32,314 nucleotides of DNA. Origin: a virus. Below the pieces are notes generated by a model. It was not told the origin of the DNA. It ran no database searches and worked only from the letters and a program-made list of their open reading frames with translations. The translations under genes and the position numbers were made by a program. This document shows positions 1 to 6,170 of the stretch, piece by piece; the first letter of the stretch is position 1, and every line of letters starts with the position of its first letter. The stretch spans positions 1 to 32,314 of the IMG/VR virus record IMGVR_UViG_3300022825_000010, one strand, 5' to 3'.

Positions 1-214
1 AGAAAAGAAAAAGTACTTAGCTATGGAGTTAGAAAGCCAAAAGCATTTAGATATACCTTTTTATATTAATTCTACCCCAGAGGGTGTATGGTCTTTTAAC
101 CTTTATTTGATAAAACCTATATGGGAGACTAACAACAAGAATCCAGCAACAACACAATTTGCAAACACAAATAGAATAGAAAAAGAAGTTACCTATTTAA
201 ACATTAAAGAAGGA
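1..214. repeat. Left copy of terminal direct repeat (circular overlap)
   Basis: These 214 bases match 32101-32314 except at four positions: 127 G/A, 142 T/C, 190 T/A and 193 C/T. This is the usual signature of a contig assembled around a circular or circularly permuted genome, giving a unique length of 32,100 bp. All four differences fall in third codon positions and keep the amino acid, which points to two natural alleles rather than read errors. Confidence 0.9.
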
Positions 215-229
215 ATAAAACTATTATGA
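1..229 (+). CDS. PD-(D/E)XK-like nuclease, C-terminal part (gene starts at 31934 across the junction)
   Basis: This is the 3' end of the gene that begins at 31934. The reading frame enters at base 2 and stops with TGA at 227-229. The ATG at 23 is only an internal methionine, because the other repeat copy shows the same frame open far upstream of it. Joined across the circle the product is about 131 residues. This C-terminal portion carries no catalytic motif of its own; the D and E-x-K signature lies in the 31934 part. The stop overlaps the start of the next gene at 226 (ATGA), so the two are probably translationally coupled. Confidence 0.75.
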   Translation, partial: EKKKYLAMELESQKHLDIPFYINSTPEGVWSFNLYLIKPIWETNNKNPATTQFANTNRIEKEVTYLNIKEGIKLL

Positions 230-630
230 AAGAAAATTTAACTTTTAATCACATATACCAAATAGTTTCTGAGTATTTACCAACAATAAATTTTATTGAT
301 GATTTAACAAAGGCTGCTTGGGCGAGTGATTTATATATAAAAAGAAAAAGTTTACCCGAAATGTACGTTTACTTAGACAAAAAAATAAATAAAAATAAAA
401 AAATGAAAGGAAACAAACTATATTATTCTGCTACTACTTATGACGTTATAGACATCATACAAGACTATAAGCTGTCTTTTAACAGAGGTAATATCTTAAA
501 GTATATAATAAGGGCTGGCAAAAAAGATAATGAACTACAAGACCTACTAAAGGCTTTGGACTATTTAGAAAGAGAGATAGAACACTTTAGGGCTGTTACA
601 AAAATAGAGACAGATAAATTAAAAGAGTAA
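226..630 (+). CDS. DUF3310 domain protein
   Basis: 134 residues. The C-terminal half, about residues 70-120, reads YDVIDIIQDY, then FNRGNILKYIIRAG, then DLLKALDYLEREI. This is the pattern of DUF3310, a small helical domain common in phage early regions, sometimes called nucleotide-kinase-like although no activity is established. The first 60 residues are lysine-rich and not recognised. An internal ATG opens a second frame-matched MKGNKLYY start just before the domain, but the ATGA overlap with the upstream nuclease gene supports the start at 226. It sits among replication genes. Confidence 0.7.
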   Translation: MKENLTFNHIYQIVSEYLPTINFIDDLTKAAWASDLYIKRKSLPEMYVYLDKKINKNKKMKGNKLYYSATTYDVIDIIQDYKLSFNRGNILKYIIRAGKKDNELQDLLKALDYLEREIEHFRAVTKIETDKLKE

Positions 631-640
631 ATTCAAAATT

Positions 641-775
641 ATGGAAATAGTAATAATTATTAGTGTGTTTGTGGTAGCTTTTTATTTAATAGGAAAAGGC
701 AAGATGGTTAAAAAGAATTATCCTTATGACCCTACACCACGAGAGGATGACCCAGATAAAAAGGATGAGAAGTAA
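641..775 (+). CDS. Small single-pass membrane protein
   Basis: 44 residues starting in the typical AAAATTATG context, ten bases after the DUF3310 gene. Residues 2-18 form one hydrophobic segment (IVIIISVFVVAFYLI), followed by a lysine-rich stretch and a charged tail rich in Asp, Pro and Lys. This predicts one membrane helix. The function is unknown. It is the last gene before a strong terminator, so it closes the operon that begins upstream of the junction. Confidence 0.55.
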   Translation: MEIVIIISVFVVAFYLIGKGKMVKKNYPYDPTPREDDPDKKDEK

Positions 776-783
776 ATATTAAG

Positions 784-810
784 GAGGGGCTAAAGCCTCT
801 CTTTTTTTTT
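784..810 (+). terminator. Rho-independent terminator
   Basis: A 7-bp stem (GAGGGGC pairing with the G-C-C-T-C-T-C arm, one G-U pair) closes a TAAA loop and is followed by nine T. It lies directly after the 44-residue gene and before the promoter-like element at 856, so it separates two transcription units. Confidence 0.8.
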
Positions 811-855
811 AACAAAGTTTTAACATAATAAAATTTTTAATTAACAAATAATGTT

Positions 856-863
856 TATATTTG
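856..863 (+). promoter_or_regulatory. Bacteroidetes-type -7 element TATATTTG
   Basis: The octamer TATATTTG matches the Bacteroidetes housekeeping consensus TAnnTTTG. It lies 30 bases upstream of the ATG at 893 and just after a terminator. No clear TTG element is seen at the usual upstream distance, so the call rests on the -7 box and its position. An in-frame ATG at 851 overlaps the element, which argues against using that codon as a start. Confidence 0.55.
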
Positions 864-892
864 TAAGGAACAATAACACTAAAACAAACATT

Positions 893-1093
893 ATGAAACT
901 ATCAGAAAAAATTAAAAGAGCATTAAAAGCAATTGACAACGAAAAAGAGAGTATTAATGTTTCTTATAGCCTAGCCAAAGATAGCGATGATGATGGCAAG
1001 GGCTATTTCAACTTTGAGGCTTTAATTGCAGAAACTAAAATAGCAGCATTAGAAGAACTTTTAGATGAATTATTATCACTAATTAAAAAATAG
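893..1093 (+). CDS. Small acidic helical protein, paralogue of the gene at 27729
   Basis: 66 residues, read from ATG 893 because the frame's earlier ATG at 851 lies inside the promoter element. It begins MKLSEKIK and ends EELLDELLSLIKK. The gene at 27729 has nearly the same two ends (MKLSEKIT and EELLDELLSLIKE) with a more diverged centre that keeps YFNF and IAETK. Both copies are the first gene after a promoter. The protein is predicted to be almost wholly helical and charged. The function is unknown; a small regulator or host-takeover factor would fit the position. Confidence 0.7.
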   Translation: MKLSEKIKRALKAIDNEKESINVSYSLAKDSDDDGKGYFNFEALIAETKIAALEELLDELLSLIKK

Positions 1094-1098
1094 AGAAA

Positions 1099-1329
1099 AT
1101 GAAACAAACAACATTTTACGCTATTATAATAATTATAGTATTTACATTGGCATTAACTTTTACTTATAAAGATGGTGCTTTATTTATTAAAACAGAAGAT
1201 ATGGAAAAAGAACAAGCGATACAAATTTTGGAGAATCAAATCTACTTAGCAGACATAGTAGATAATTATCACTCTTACAACGAGCTAAACAAAGTATTAA
1301 CCTATTTAAAAGAACAAGATGGAAACTAA
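1099..1329 (+). CDS. Small membrane-anchored protein
   Basis: 76 residues starting five bases after the preceding stop. Residues 6-23 are strongly hydrophobic (FYAIIIIIVFTLALTF), giving one N-terminal membrane anchor or uncleaved signal. The rest is acidic and probably helical (EQAIQILENQIYLADIV). No family is recognised. The 3' end overlaps the next gene by 11 bases, so it belongs to the same early operon. Confidence 0.6.
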   Translation: MKQTTFYAIIIIIVFTLALTFTYKDGALFIKTEDMEKEQAIQILENQIYLADIVDNYHSYNELNKVLTYLKEQDGN

Positions 1330-1525
1330 TATAATGTACGAGGGGCTTGAATTTACTATTCAATATGATTTAATACCAGCAGAGAATGGAAGCTATGATA
1401 CAGAACCATTTGAAAAAGGTGTAGATATAAACGGAATTAGCTTGGGTGGTAATTGTGTAGACTTTATGCTAAACGAAAGAACCACTAGAATACTAAAAAG
1501 ATTAATACTAGAGAAATTATGTTAA
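1319..1525 (+). CDS. Hypothetical protein
   Basis: 68 residues, overlapping the upstream gene by 11 bases and the downstream zinc-binding gene by 7. It reads as a compact soluble protein with alternating polar and hydrophobic residues (GLEFTIQYDLIPAENGSY), followed by a basic helical end (TTRILKRLILEKLC). I do not recognise a family. An internal Met at residue 6 is an alternative start. Confidence 0.55.
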   Translation: METNIMYEGLEFTIQYDLIPAENGSYDTEPFEKGVDINGISLGGNCVDFMLNERTTRILKRLILEKLC

Positions 1526-1611
1526 GCGATTGTTGTGGTGCTGAGGCTTGGTATGAGTCTGACATCTGTTCTGATTGTATGGAGCATTGTGAATTTAACG
1601 AAGAAGAATAG
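1519..1611 (+). CDS. Small zinc-ribbon-like protein
   Basis: 30 residues, MLSDCCGAEAWYESDICSDC followed by MEHCEFNEEE. Five cysteines are arranged as CC, then CxxC, then xxxC with a nearby histidine. This CCGA...CSxCxEHCE pattern is a familiar tiny zinc-binding protein of phages. The start overlaps the preceding stop, and the next gene starts five bases after this stop, so it sits in a tight operon. The binding partner, protein or nucleic acid, is unknown. Confidence 0.6.
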   Translation: MLSDCCGAEAWYESDICSDCMEHCEFNEEE

Positions 1612-1616
1612 AAATT

Positions 1617-1865
1617 ATGAAAGAACAAGAATTAACAAACTTAGGATTTGCAAAAATAAATATTTCGGCAGAAGAAAGTGGAGGTAATGCCTTTTATTAT
1701 TTTGATTTAGATATTACACGCTACACTTCATTAATTTCAAACTCAAACGATGAAGCCTTAAAAAATGAATGGCAAGTAGAATTTTTTCAAGATGATAGCG
1801 TAGTTTTTACAGATATAAAAGATTTACAATTATTCATAGACATTATAAGAAGAAATATAAAATGA
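1617..1865 (+). CDS. Hypothetical protein (small early phage protein)
   Basis: 82 residues, from an ATG in the GAAATTATG context. The sequence has a beta-rich look (FYYFDLDI, WQVEFFQDDSVVFTDI) and ends in a basic helix (LQLFIDIIRRNIK). It resembles small hypothetical proteins of Bacteroidetes phages, but I cannot name a domain. The stop overlaps the next start (ATGA), suggesting coupled expression. Confidence 0.6.
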   Translation: MKEQELTNLGFAKINISAEESGGNAFYYFDLDITRYTSLISNSNDEALKNEWQVEFFQDDSVVFTDIKDLQLFIDIIRRNIK

Positions 1866-2338
1866 AAGACTTAAAAATTACAGCCCCACAAGGCTACGAG
1901 ATTGACAAAGATAAAAGCACTTTTGAAAATATTGTGTTTAAGAAACTAAATGAACTACCTAAGACTTGGGAAAATCTAAAACAAATAAATGGGTTTTATA
2001 CAACTACTATGTCTTTAATTAATGTAGTTCTAATAACTGTAATTCCCAATCGCAGTAACCCCACTGGGAGAAACGTTTTTAAAACAGAAGAACAAGCTAG
2101 GGCATCTCTTGCACTTGCTCAGTTATCACAGCTAAGGGATGTTTATAGGTCTGGTTGGGTTCCGGATTGGGATGGGTACGAGTGTAAATTCTGTATTTTT
2201 TTTAGCGGAAACACTATTAGTGTTGATAGCCTACATAATTCTAGCGAATTTCTTTCCTTCCAAGATATAGAAACGGCTGAGTTATTCCTTGAAAACTTTA
2301 GAGATTTAATAGAACAGGCTAAACCATTAATGAGTTAG
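1862..2338 (+). CDS. Conserved hypothetical phage protein
   Basis: 158 residues. The opening pattern I-x-A-P-Q-G-Y-E-I-D-K-x-K-S-T-F-E, followed by LPKTWENL, and the later EEQARASLALAQLSQLRDVY segment, recur in proteins of Bacteroides and flavobacterial phages and mobile elements. The motif WVPDWDGYECKF follows. No enzymatic motif or membrane segment is visible. The start overlaps the preceding stop (ATGA). The role is unknown; co-location with the nuclease and DnaA-like genes suggests an early function. Confidence 0.65.
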   Translation: MKDLKITAPQGYEIDKDKSTFENIVFKKLNELPKTWENLKQINGFYTTTMSLINVVLITVIPNRSNPTGRNVFKTEEQARASLALAQLSQLRDVYRSGWVPDWDGYECKFCIFFSGNTISVDSLHNSSEFLSFQDIETAELFLENFRDLIEQAKPLMS

Positions 2339-2341
2339 GAT

Positions 2342-2590
2342 ATGAAAAAACTATTATTAATATTATTATTTACAAGCTGCTCAGTAGATGAGCCTATAGT
2401 GGAAGATTGTGCTATACAATACCAACCACAAAGAGGGTGCTTTATAGTAACTGGTTTTAGGGTAGACTTAGACTGCAGCTTAGAAGTTGTTTATGTGATA
2501 GAGGGCATACGCAATGGTCGTATTTATTCTATAGCTACCGACAAAGATGAATGGAAAAGATTAACTATAAAAGATGGCTTATGCTATTAA
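2342..2590 (+). CDS. Small predicted lipoprotein
   Basis: 82 residues. The N-terminus MKKLLLILLFTSC is a short lipoprotein signal with Cys13 as the predicted acylation site; the -3 residue is Phe instead of the usual Leu. After the cysteine comes SVDEP, an acidic stretch that loosely resembles surface-export signals of flavobacterial lipoproteins. The mature part is about 70 residues with four further cysteines (positions near 22, 33, 45 and 81), so disulfides are possible. It lies among early genes away from the lysis cassette, a common setting for phage lipoproteins that block superinfection, but that role is inferred. Confidence 0.6.
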   Translation: MKKLLLILLFTSCSVDEPIVEDCAIQYQPQRGCFIVTGFRVDLDCSLEVVYVIEGIRNGRIYSIATDKDEWKRLTIKDGLCY

Positions 2591-2594
2591 AATT

Positions 2595-3308
2595 ATGATA
2601 TTACTTGTAGATGCAGATAGCTTAGTATGGTCAAGCTGCTTTAAAAAAAGAGAAAACAAAGAAGATAGCCCATACTTTGATAACATAGAAGATGCAACCG
2701 ATAAGTTTGATGAAGTGTTTATGAGCATAGTAAATAAGATAGAGGCAATTTACCCAGTAGATGACTACCTACTATTTAACAACTCAAAAGGTAATTTCAG
2801 AACAAAAATATCTAAGACCTACAAAGCTAACAGAAAGAACCAACCTAGACCAGAACTTTTAGGACAAGTACATAACTTTGTAACGGAACAGTATGGTGGA
2901 ATAGCTGAAGCTGGTGTAGAAACAGATGACGTTGTAGCTAAGTATTGGTTTAATATGACACAAGAATATGGAAGGAATGAAGTAATGATAGTTAGCATAG
3001 ATAAAGACTACAAGCAGTTCCCTTGTTTAATGTATAACTACCACCAAAAGCACCAATGCGTACACGATATAACAGAAGAAGAAGCACTTTATAACTTCTA
3101 TGAACAAATGATAATAGGAGACACAGCAGACAATGTTAACTATTGCAAGGGGTACGGTGTTAAATTTACTGAAAAATACTTAGTTAATTGTGTAACTAAG
3201 TACCAATACACTAGAAAGGTATTTGAACTGTTTAAAAAAATACATAAAAGCAAAGCAAGAGAAAGGTACTTACTTTGTTATAACCTTTTAAAACTTAGAA
3301 CGGAATAA
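2595..3308 (+). CDS. 5'-3' exonuclease / flap endonuclease-like (PIN/FEN family)
   Basis: 237 residues from ATG 2595. I prefer this start to ATG 2574 because MILLVDADSL is the classical beginning of this fold and the upstream gene stops at 2590. Metal-binding acidic residues are visible at D6 and D8, in the ETDDVVAKYW segment near residue 110, in SIDKDYKQF near 137, and in GDTADNV near 178. These follow the order of T5/T7-type flap exonucleases. The family removes 5' flaps and RNA primers or degrades DNA during replication and recombination. It neighbours the DnaA-like and DUF3310 genes. Confidence 0.8.
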   Translation: MILLVDADSLVWSSCFKKRENKEDSPYFDNIEDATDKFDEVFMSIVNKIEAIYPVDDYLLFNNSKGNFRTKISKTYKANRKNQPRPELLGQVHNFVTEQYGGIAEAGVETDDVVAKYWFNMTQEYGRNEVMIVSIDKDYKQFPCLMYNYHQKHQCVHDITEEEALYNFYEQMIIGDTADNVNYCKGYGVKFTEKYLVNCVTKYQYTRKVFELFKKIHKSKARERYLLCYNLLKLRTE

Positions 3309-3322
3309 AAATAGAGCCATAA

Positions 3323-3517
3323 ATGAACATAAAAGAAGAATTTTATCTTATAGCTTTAGAACAAATATACAACGGTGCGCCTCTTTACATAATAGAAGAG
3401 ATGCTAGTTTATTTAATACAACAAGAACAATACCTAAAATGTGCTGGTGTTTACAAAGCACTTAAATTTGCTAACAGTAACACAATGCAATCAATAGAAA
3501 AAGAATTAGAGATATGA
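3323..3517 (+). CDS. Hypothetical helical protein
   Basis: 64 residues, apparently all helical, with MNIKEEFYLIALEQIYNGAP then YIIEEMLVYLIQQEQYL. No motif is recognised. It is preceded by the leader AAAAATAGAGCCATAA, found again before the gene at 4763. Its 3' end overlaps the DnaA-like gene by four bases (ATGA), so the two may work together. Confidence 0.55.
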   Translation: MNIKEEFYLIALEQIYNGAPLYIIEEMLVYLIQQEQYLKCAGVYKALKFANSNTMQSIEKELEI

Positions 3518-4020
3518 TAAAAGACATTTACAACTACGTAAACAATTACTTAAATATAGACATAAGCAGCAGAAGTAGAAAAAGAGAATATGCAGAAGGT
3601 AGAGCATTATTTTATTACCTATGCAGAGAAAATACCAACCTTACCCTAAGAGAGATAGGAGAGTACGTAAACAAGAACCACTGTGCCGTTTTAAATGCTT
3701 TAGGTAATACTTTTCCCACTATAACAAATAAGGCTATTAAAAGGGCTATAAATGACTTTAATCAAATAGATTTAAACTCTGATGAATTACAGTTGATAGA
3801 AGTGCTTAGAATTAATAATTTGTTAAAAATAGAGAACAAAGAATTGAAGGAAAAAATAGAGACACAAATAATAACAGACACTAACATACAGCCTAAGCTA
3901 AACAACTTAACTCCTTCACAATTTAGTAGAGCAATAGAAAGAATAAACGCAATGCTATTAATGATAGGTAAAGAGGCAGAGCCAGTAGTAATAAAAGAAA
4001 TGGAAGGAGCAGAACTATGA
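3514..4020 (+). CDS. Phage protein with DnaA domain IV-like DNA-binding region
   Basis: 168 residues. Residues 18-64 read SSRSRKREYAEGRALFYYLC, then NLTLREIGEYVN, then KNHCAVLNAL. This follows the C-terminal DNA-binding domain of bacterial DnaA: R-rich start, ARxxAxYL-like helix, SLxxIG helix and the DHSTV signature, here NHCAV. No AAA+ domain is present. Residues 80-120 look like a coiled coil (IENKELKEKIE), and the C-terminus is helical and acidic. I infer a sequence-specific DNA binder, possibly an origin-recognition or replication-initiation protein. It overlaps both neighbours by four bases. Confidence 0.65.
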   Translation: MIKDIYNYVNNYLNIDISSRSRKREYAEGRALFYYLCRENTNLTLREIGEYVNKNHCAVLNALGNTFPTITNKAIKRAINDFNQIDLNSDELQLIEVLRINNLLKIENKELKEKIETQIITDTNIQPKLNNLTPSQFSRAIERINAMLLMIGKEAEPVVIKEMEGAEL

Positions 4021-4745
4021 CCAAAGAAGAAAAGCTGATTTATATAAAAAAATATCAATTAGAAAATAAAGATAAAATCCGCGAACAACGAAAGATTTAC
4101 TATCAAGAAAATAAAGAAAAAATAAAGATTGCCAGCAATATGTTTTATAAAGAAAACAAAGAAAAGATAGCTGAATATCATAAGATACACAATCAAGATA
4201 AAAAAGAAGAAATAAAGATTTACAATAAGAAATATAATCAAGAAAATAAAGAAAAGAAAGCTGAATATCAAAAGATATACTATCAAGAAAACAAAGAAAA
4301 AGTAAGATTACGCCAAAAAACTTACTATCAAGAAAATAAAGAAAAGTTATCTGAAAAACAAAAGATATACAATCAAGAAAATAAAGATATAATTAATAAA
4401 AAGAAAAATAAATACAATAATTCATCTCCAATTAGAAAAATAAAGACAAGGCTTAGAGGTAGGCTTAGAAAGTTTTTTATTTACAAAGGATATAAAAAGA
4501 AAAACAGCACAGAAGAAATACTAGGGGCGAATTGGAAAACAGTAGAGTCTTTTATGGAAGCTAAATTCGAAGATGGAATGAACTGGGATAATATAGGAGA
4601 ATGGCATATAGACCATATAATACCTTTATCTTCTGCAGAAACAGAACAAGAAACTATTAAGCTATGTCATTATACTAACTTACAACCTTTATGGGCGTTT
4701 GATAATTTATCTAAAGGTAATAAATTAGACTGGGTTAAAGATTAA
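4017..4745 (+). CDS. HNH endonuclease with N-terminal 15-residue tandem repeats
   Basis: 242 residues. The C-terminal part, about residues 195-238, has a complete HNH motif: EWHIDHIIPLSS, then YTNLQPLWAFDNLSKGNK. The His-Asp-His-x-x-Pro and Asn-Leu-Gln-Pro-Leu...Asn residues are all present. Residues 13-132 are eight tandem 15-residue repeats of the form YYQENKEKIxxxxKI, highly basic and probably helical. Such repeats occur upstream of HNH domains in phage homing endonucleases and may help DNA binding. It overlaps the DnaA-like gene by four bases. It is likely a free-standing homing or mobile nuclease, but a packaging or replication role is possible. Confidence 0.8.
   Translation: MTKEEKLIYIKKYQLENKDKIREQRKIYYQENKEKIKIASNMFYKENKEKIAEYHKIHNQDKKEEIKIYNKKYNQENKEKKAEYQKIYYQENKEKVRLRQKTYYQENKEKLSEKQKIYNQENKDIINKKKNKYNNSSPIRKIKTRLRGRLRKFFIYKGYKKKNSTEEILGANWKTVESFMEAKFEDGMNWDNIGEWHIDHIIPLSSAETEQETIKLCHYTNLQPLWAFDNLSKGNKLDWVKD
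4053..4412 (+). repeat. Eight tandem 45-bp coding repeats
   Basis: Inside the HNH gene, eight consecutive units of 45 bases encode 15-residue repeats with the core (Y/N)QENKEK. The DNA units share the word CAAGAAAATAAAGA but are individually diverged, so the array is not a recent perfect expansion. Copy number could vary between related phages. Confidence 0.85.
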
Positions 4746-4762
4746 AAAAATAGAGCCATAAA

Positions 4763-4984
4763 ATGAAAGAACAATATATACTAATGAGAAAACAAAAACA
4801 ATTTGATTACCAATTACTATATAACTATTACATAAGTAAAGGAGGAATAAATATAGACCCTAATAACTTTATAAGAATAATAAACACAGTAAGGAAAATA
4901 GACATACTAAACGGACTAGATTCTGAATTTGGTTTAGTAGCATTACAAGACAAACAAGGAAAAGAGATACTGGTAATAAATTAA
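4763..4984 (+). CDS. Hypothetical protein
   Basis: 73 residues after the repeated leader AAAAATAGAGCCATAAA. The composition is basic at the start (MRKQKQFDYQLLYNYYISKG) and then mixed, ending in a small beta-like stretch (FGLVALQDKQGKEILVIN). No family is recognised. It lies between the HNH gene and the PP-loop gene. Confidence 0.5.
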   Translation: MKEQYILMRKQKQFDYQLLYNYYISKGGINIDPNNFIRIINTVRKIDILNGLDSEFGLVALQDKQGKEILVIN

Positions 4985-4987
4985 ATT

Positions 4988-5551
4988 ATGGAGCATTATA
5001 TAAAACCAATGATAAAAGTGAATAGTGTGTCTGGCGGAAAAACATCATCGTATTTAGCAAAACACTATCCAGCGGATTACAATTTATTTTCATTGGTAAG
5101 AATTGAAGATAAAAAATGCACACCTAAAGATAAAAAACTTGTTAAATTAGTTAGCGATAAAATCGGAATGGAATTTGTAGCAACGGCTGAAAGTGATTTA
5201 ACTTTGAAAGTGATTTTAGATTTAGAGCAATTAATCGGAACGGAAATAAAATGGCTGACTGGCAAAACATTTGAGCAAATTATAAAAGACAAGTCAAATT
5301 ATTTGCCAAACCAAATGACAAGATTTTGCACTACTGAAATGAAATTAAAACCTATCGCAGAATTTTGTAGAAATGAAATCAAAGAAATTGTATCAACAAG
5401 GTTAGGTATTAGATATGATGAATCGCATAGAGTAAATTATGAAAATACAATTTTTAAGTTCCATAATGGTTTTTCAGATAATGGCAGAAATAAATGGATA
5501 TTTGAAAAATATAGAGAGGTAGAATATCCATTAGTTGATGATAAAATATAA
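4988..5551 (+). CDS. PAPS reductase-like PP-loop protein, N-terminal part (interrupted)
   Basis: 187 residues up to an in-frame TAA. Residues 14-21 (VSGGKTSS) are the SGGK-x-S PP-loop that binds ATP in the PAPS reductase / DndC-like adenine-nucleotide alpha-hydrolase family. RFCTTEMKLKPIAEFC near residues 113-128 matches the conserved CTxxxK region. The enzymes activate or transfer sulfur through adenylated substrates. The frame stays open in the same phase after the stop and encodes the expected Cys-rich C-terminus, so this looks like one gene broken by a single stop. ATG 5009 is an alternative start. The word usage (ATT, GCG, ATC codons) looks a little different from neighbours, a weak hint of separate acquisition. 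Confidence 0.65.
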   Translation: MEHYIKPMIKVNSVSGGKTSSYLAKHYPADYNLFSLVRIEDKKCTPKDKKLVKLVSDKIGMEFVATAESDLTLKVILDLEQLIGTEIKWLTGKTFEQIIKDKSNYLPNQMTRFCTTEMKLKPIAEFCRNEIKEIVSTRLGIRYDESHRVNYENTIFKFHNGFSDNGRNKWIFEKYREVEYPLVDDKI

Positions 5552-5821
5552 CATTATGAAATTTATAAATGGAGTTTAAATTCTGGAATAAATTTTCCTA
5601 AAGACAGTAATTGCGTAGGTTGTTTCCATAAGCCAGTGCAACAATTAAGAAAAAACTGGGATGACGAACCGTTGAAAATGCAATGGTTTGCTGACCAAGA
5701 AAAAGGTAAGGGTAAATTCAAAAAAGAAATGTCTATGAATAAAATTAAGAAAATAGGATTGCAAACTGATTTTATCTTTGGCGTAGGGTCTGGGTGCAAT
5801 TCTGGCGGCTGTACAGATTGA
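5552..5821 (+). pseudogene. PAPS reductase-like protein, C-terminal part after in-frame TAA
   Basis: Reading on in the same frame after TAA 5549-5551 gives about 89 residues: HYEIYKWSLNSGINFPKDSN, then CVGCFHKPVQQLRKNW, and at the end GVGSGCNSGGCTD before TGA 5819-5821. The FPxDSNCVGCFxK segment and the terminal CxxxxC pair are typical of the C-terminus of phage PAPS-reductase-like proteins. There is no good ATG for independent translation; GTG 5636 is the best candidate. Either the gene is inactivated, the stop is read through, or the base is an assembly or strain-specific error. Confidence 0.6.
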
Positions 5822-5882
5822 CAATGTACCATAACAACAGATACAACCAACATTTAACAAACAGCCAAACAAATTGTTTTTA

Positions 5883-5896
5883 ATTAGTAAACTAAT
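5883..5896. promoter_or_regulatory. Short palindrome upstream of terminase
   Basis: ATTAGT and ACTAAT form a perfect 6-bp inverted repeat with an AA spacer, 11 bases before the small terminase ATG. An operator or a small mRNA hairpin is possible. It sits in an 86-base gap that otherwise holds only A/T-rich leader sequence. Confidence 0.3.
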
Positions 5897-5907
5897 CTAA
5901 ACTGATT

Positions 5908-6162
5908 ATGGATAACAGAGTAAACAACAAAGGCACTATAGGAAACAAAGGGGGCAGACCTAGCAAGAGTGACGAGGTTGCAATGATTGAAAAGCTAACG
6001 CCAATGTTAAGCAAAGCATACGAGGCATTAGAAAAAGGTGTAGAAGCTGGAGACTTTAAATTTGTTCAGTTATACTTTAATTACTATGCTGGTAAGCCAA
6101 AAGAAACTAGAGACTTAAACGTAAACCAAGAACAGCCTATTTTCTACGTAGGAGAAGAATAA
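5908..6162 (+). CDS. terS: Terminase small subunit (probable)
   Basis: 84 residues. The N-terminus has GNKGGRPSKSDE, a basic Gly-Arg-Pro motif common in Bacteroidetes phage small terminases, followed by a helical region (IEKLTPMLSKAYEALEKGVE) and YYAGKPKET. Its position nine bases upstream of the large subunit is the main support. The small subunit recognises phage DNA and hands it to the large subunit for packaging. At 84 residues it is short for the family, and the C-terminus (PIFYVGEE) may contact the large subunit. Confidence 0.7.
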   Translation: MDNRVNNKGTIGNKGGRPSKSDEVAMIEKLTPMLSKAYEALEKGVEAGDFKFVQLYFNYYAGKPKETRDLNVNQEQPIFYVGEE

Positions 6163-6170
6163 GAAACTTT

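Noticed and set aside
1-214. Physical direct terminal repeats of a linear phage genome
   Set aside because: The two copies differ at four sites, and a 214-bp overlap crossing an intact gene is better explained by assembly around a circle.
23-229. ATG 23 as a true gene start
   Set aside because: The repeat copy at 32101 shows the same frame open back to 31934, so ATG 23 is an internal methionine of the nuclease gene.
851-892. ATG 851 as the start of the first paralogue
   Set aside because: It overlaps the TATATTTG element, so it would lie upstream of the transcription start, and the 27729 paralogue supports ATG 893.
4053-4412. 45-bp repeats as replication iterons
   Set aside because: The repeats keep frame and amino-acid pattern and lie wholly inside the HNH gene, so protein-level duplication explains them.
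5549-5551. TAA recoded as an amino acid throughout the phage
   Set aside because: TAA ends many clearly complete genes here (for example terL, major capsid, portal, tape measure), so general recoding is excluded.
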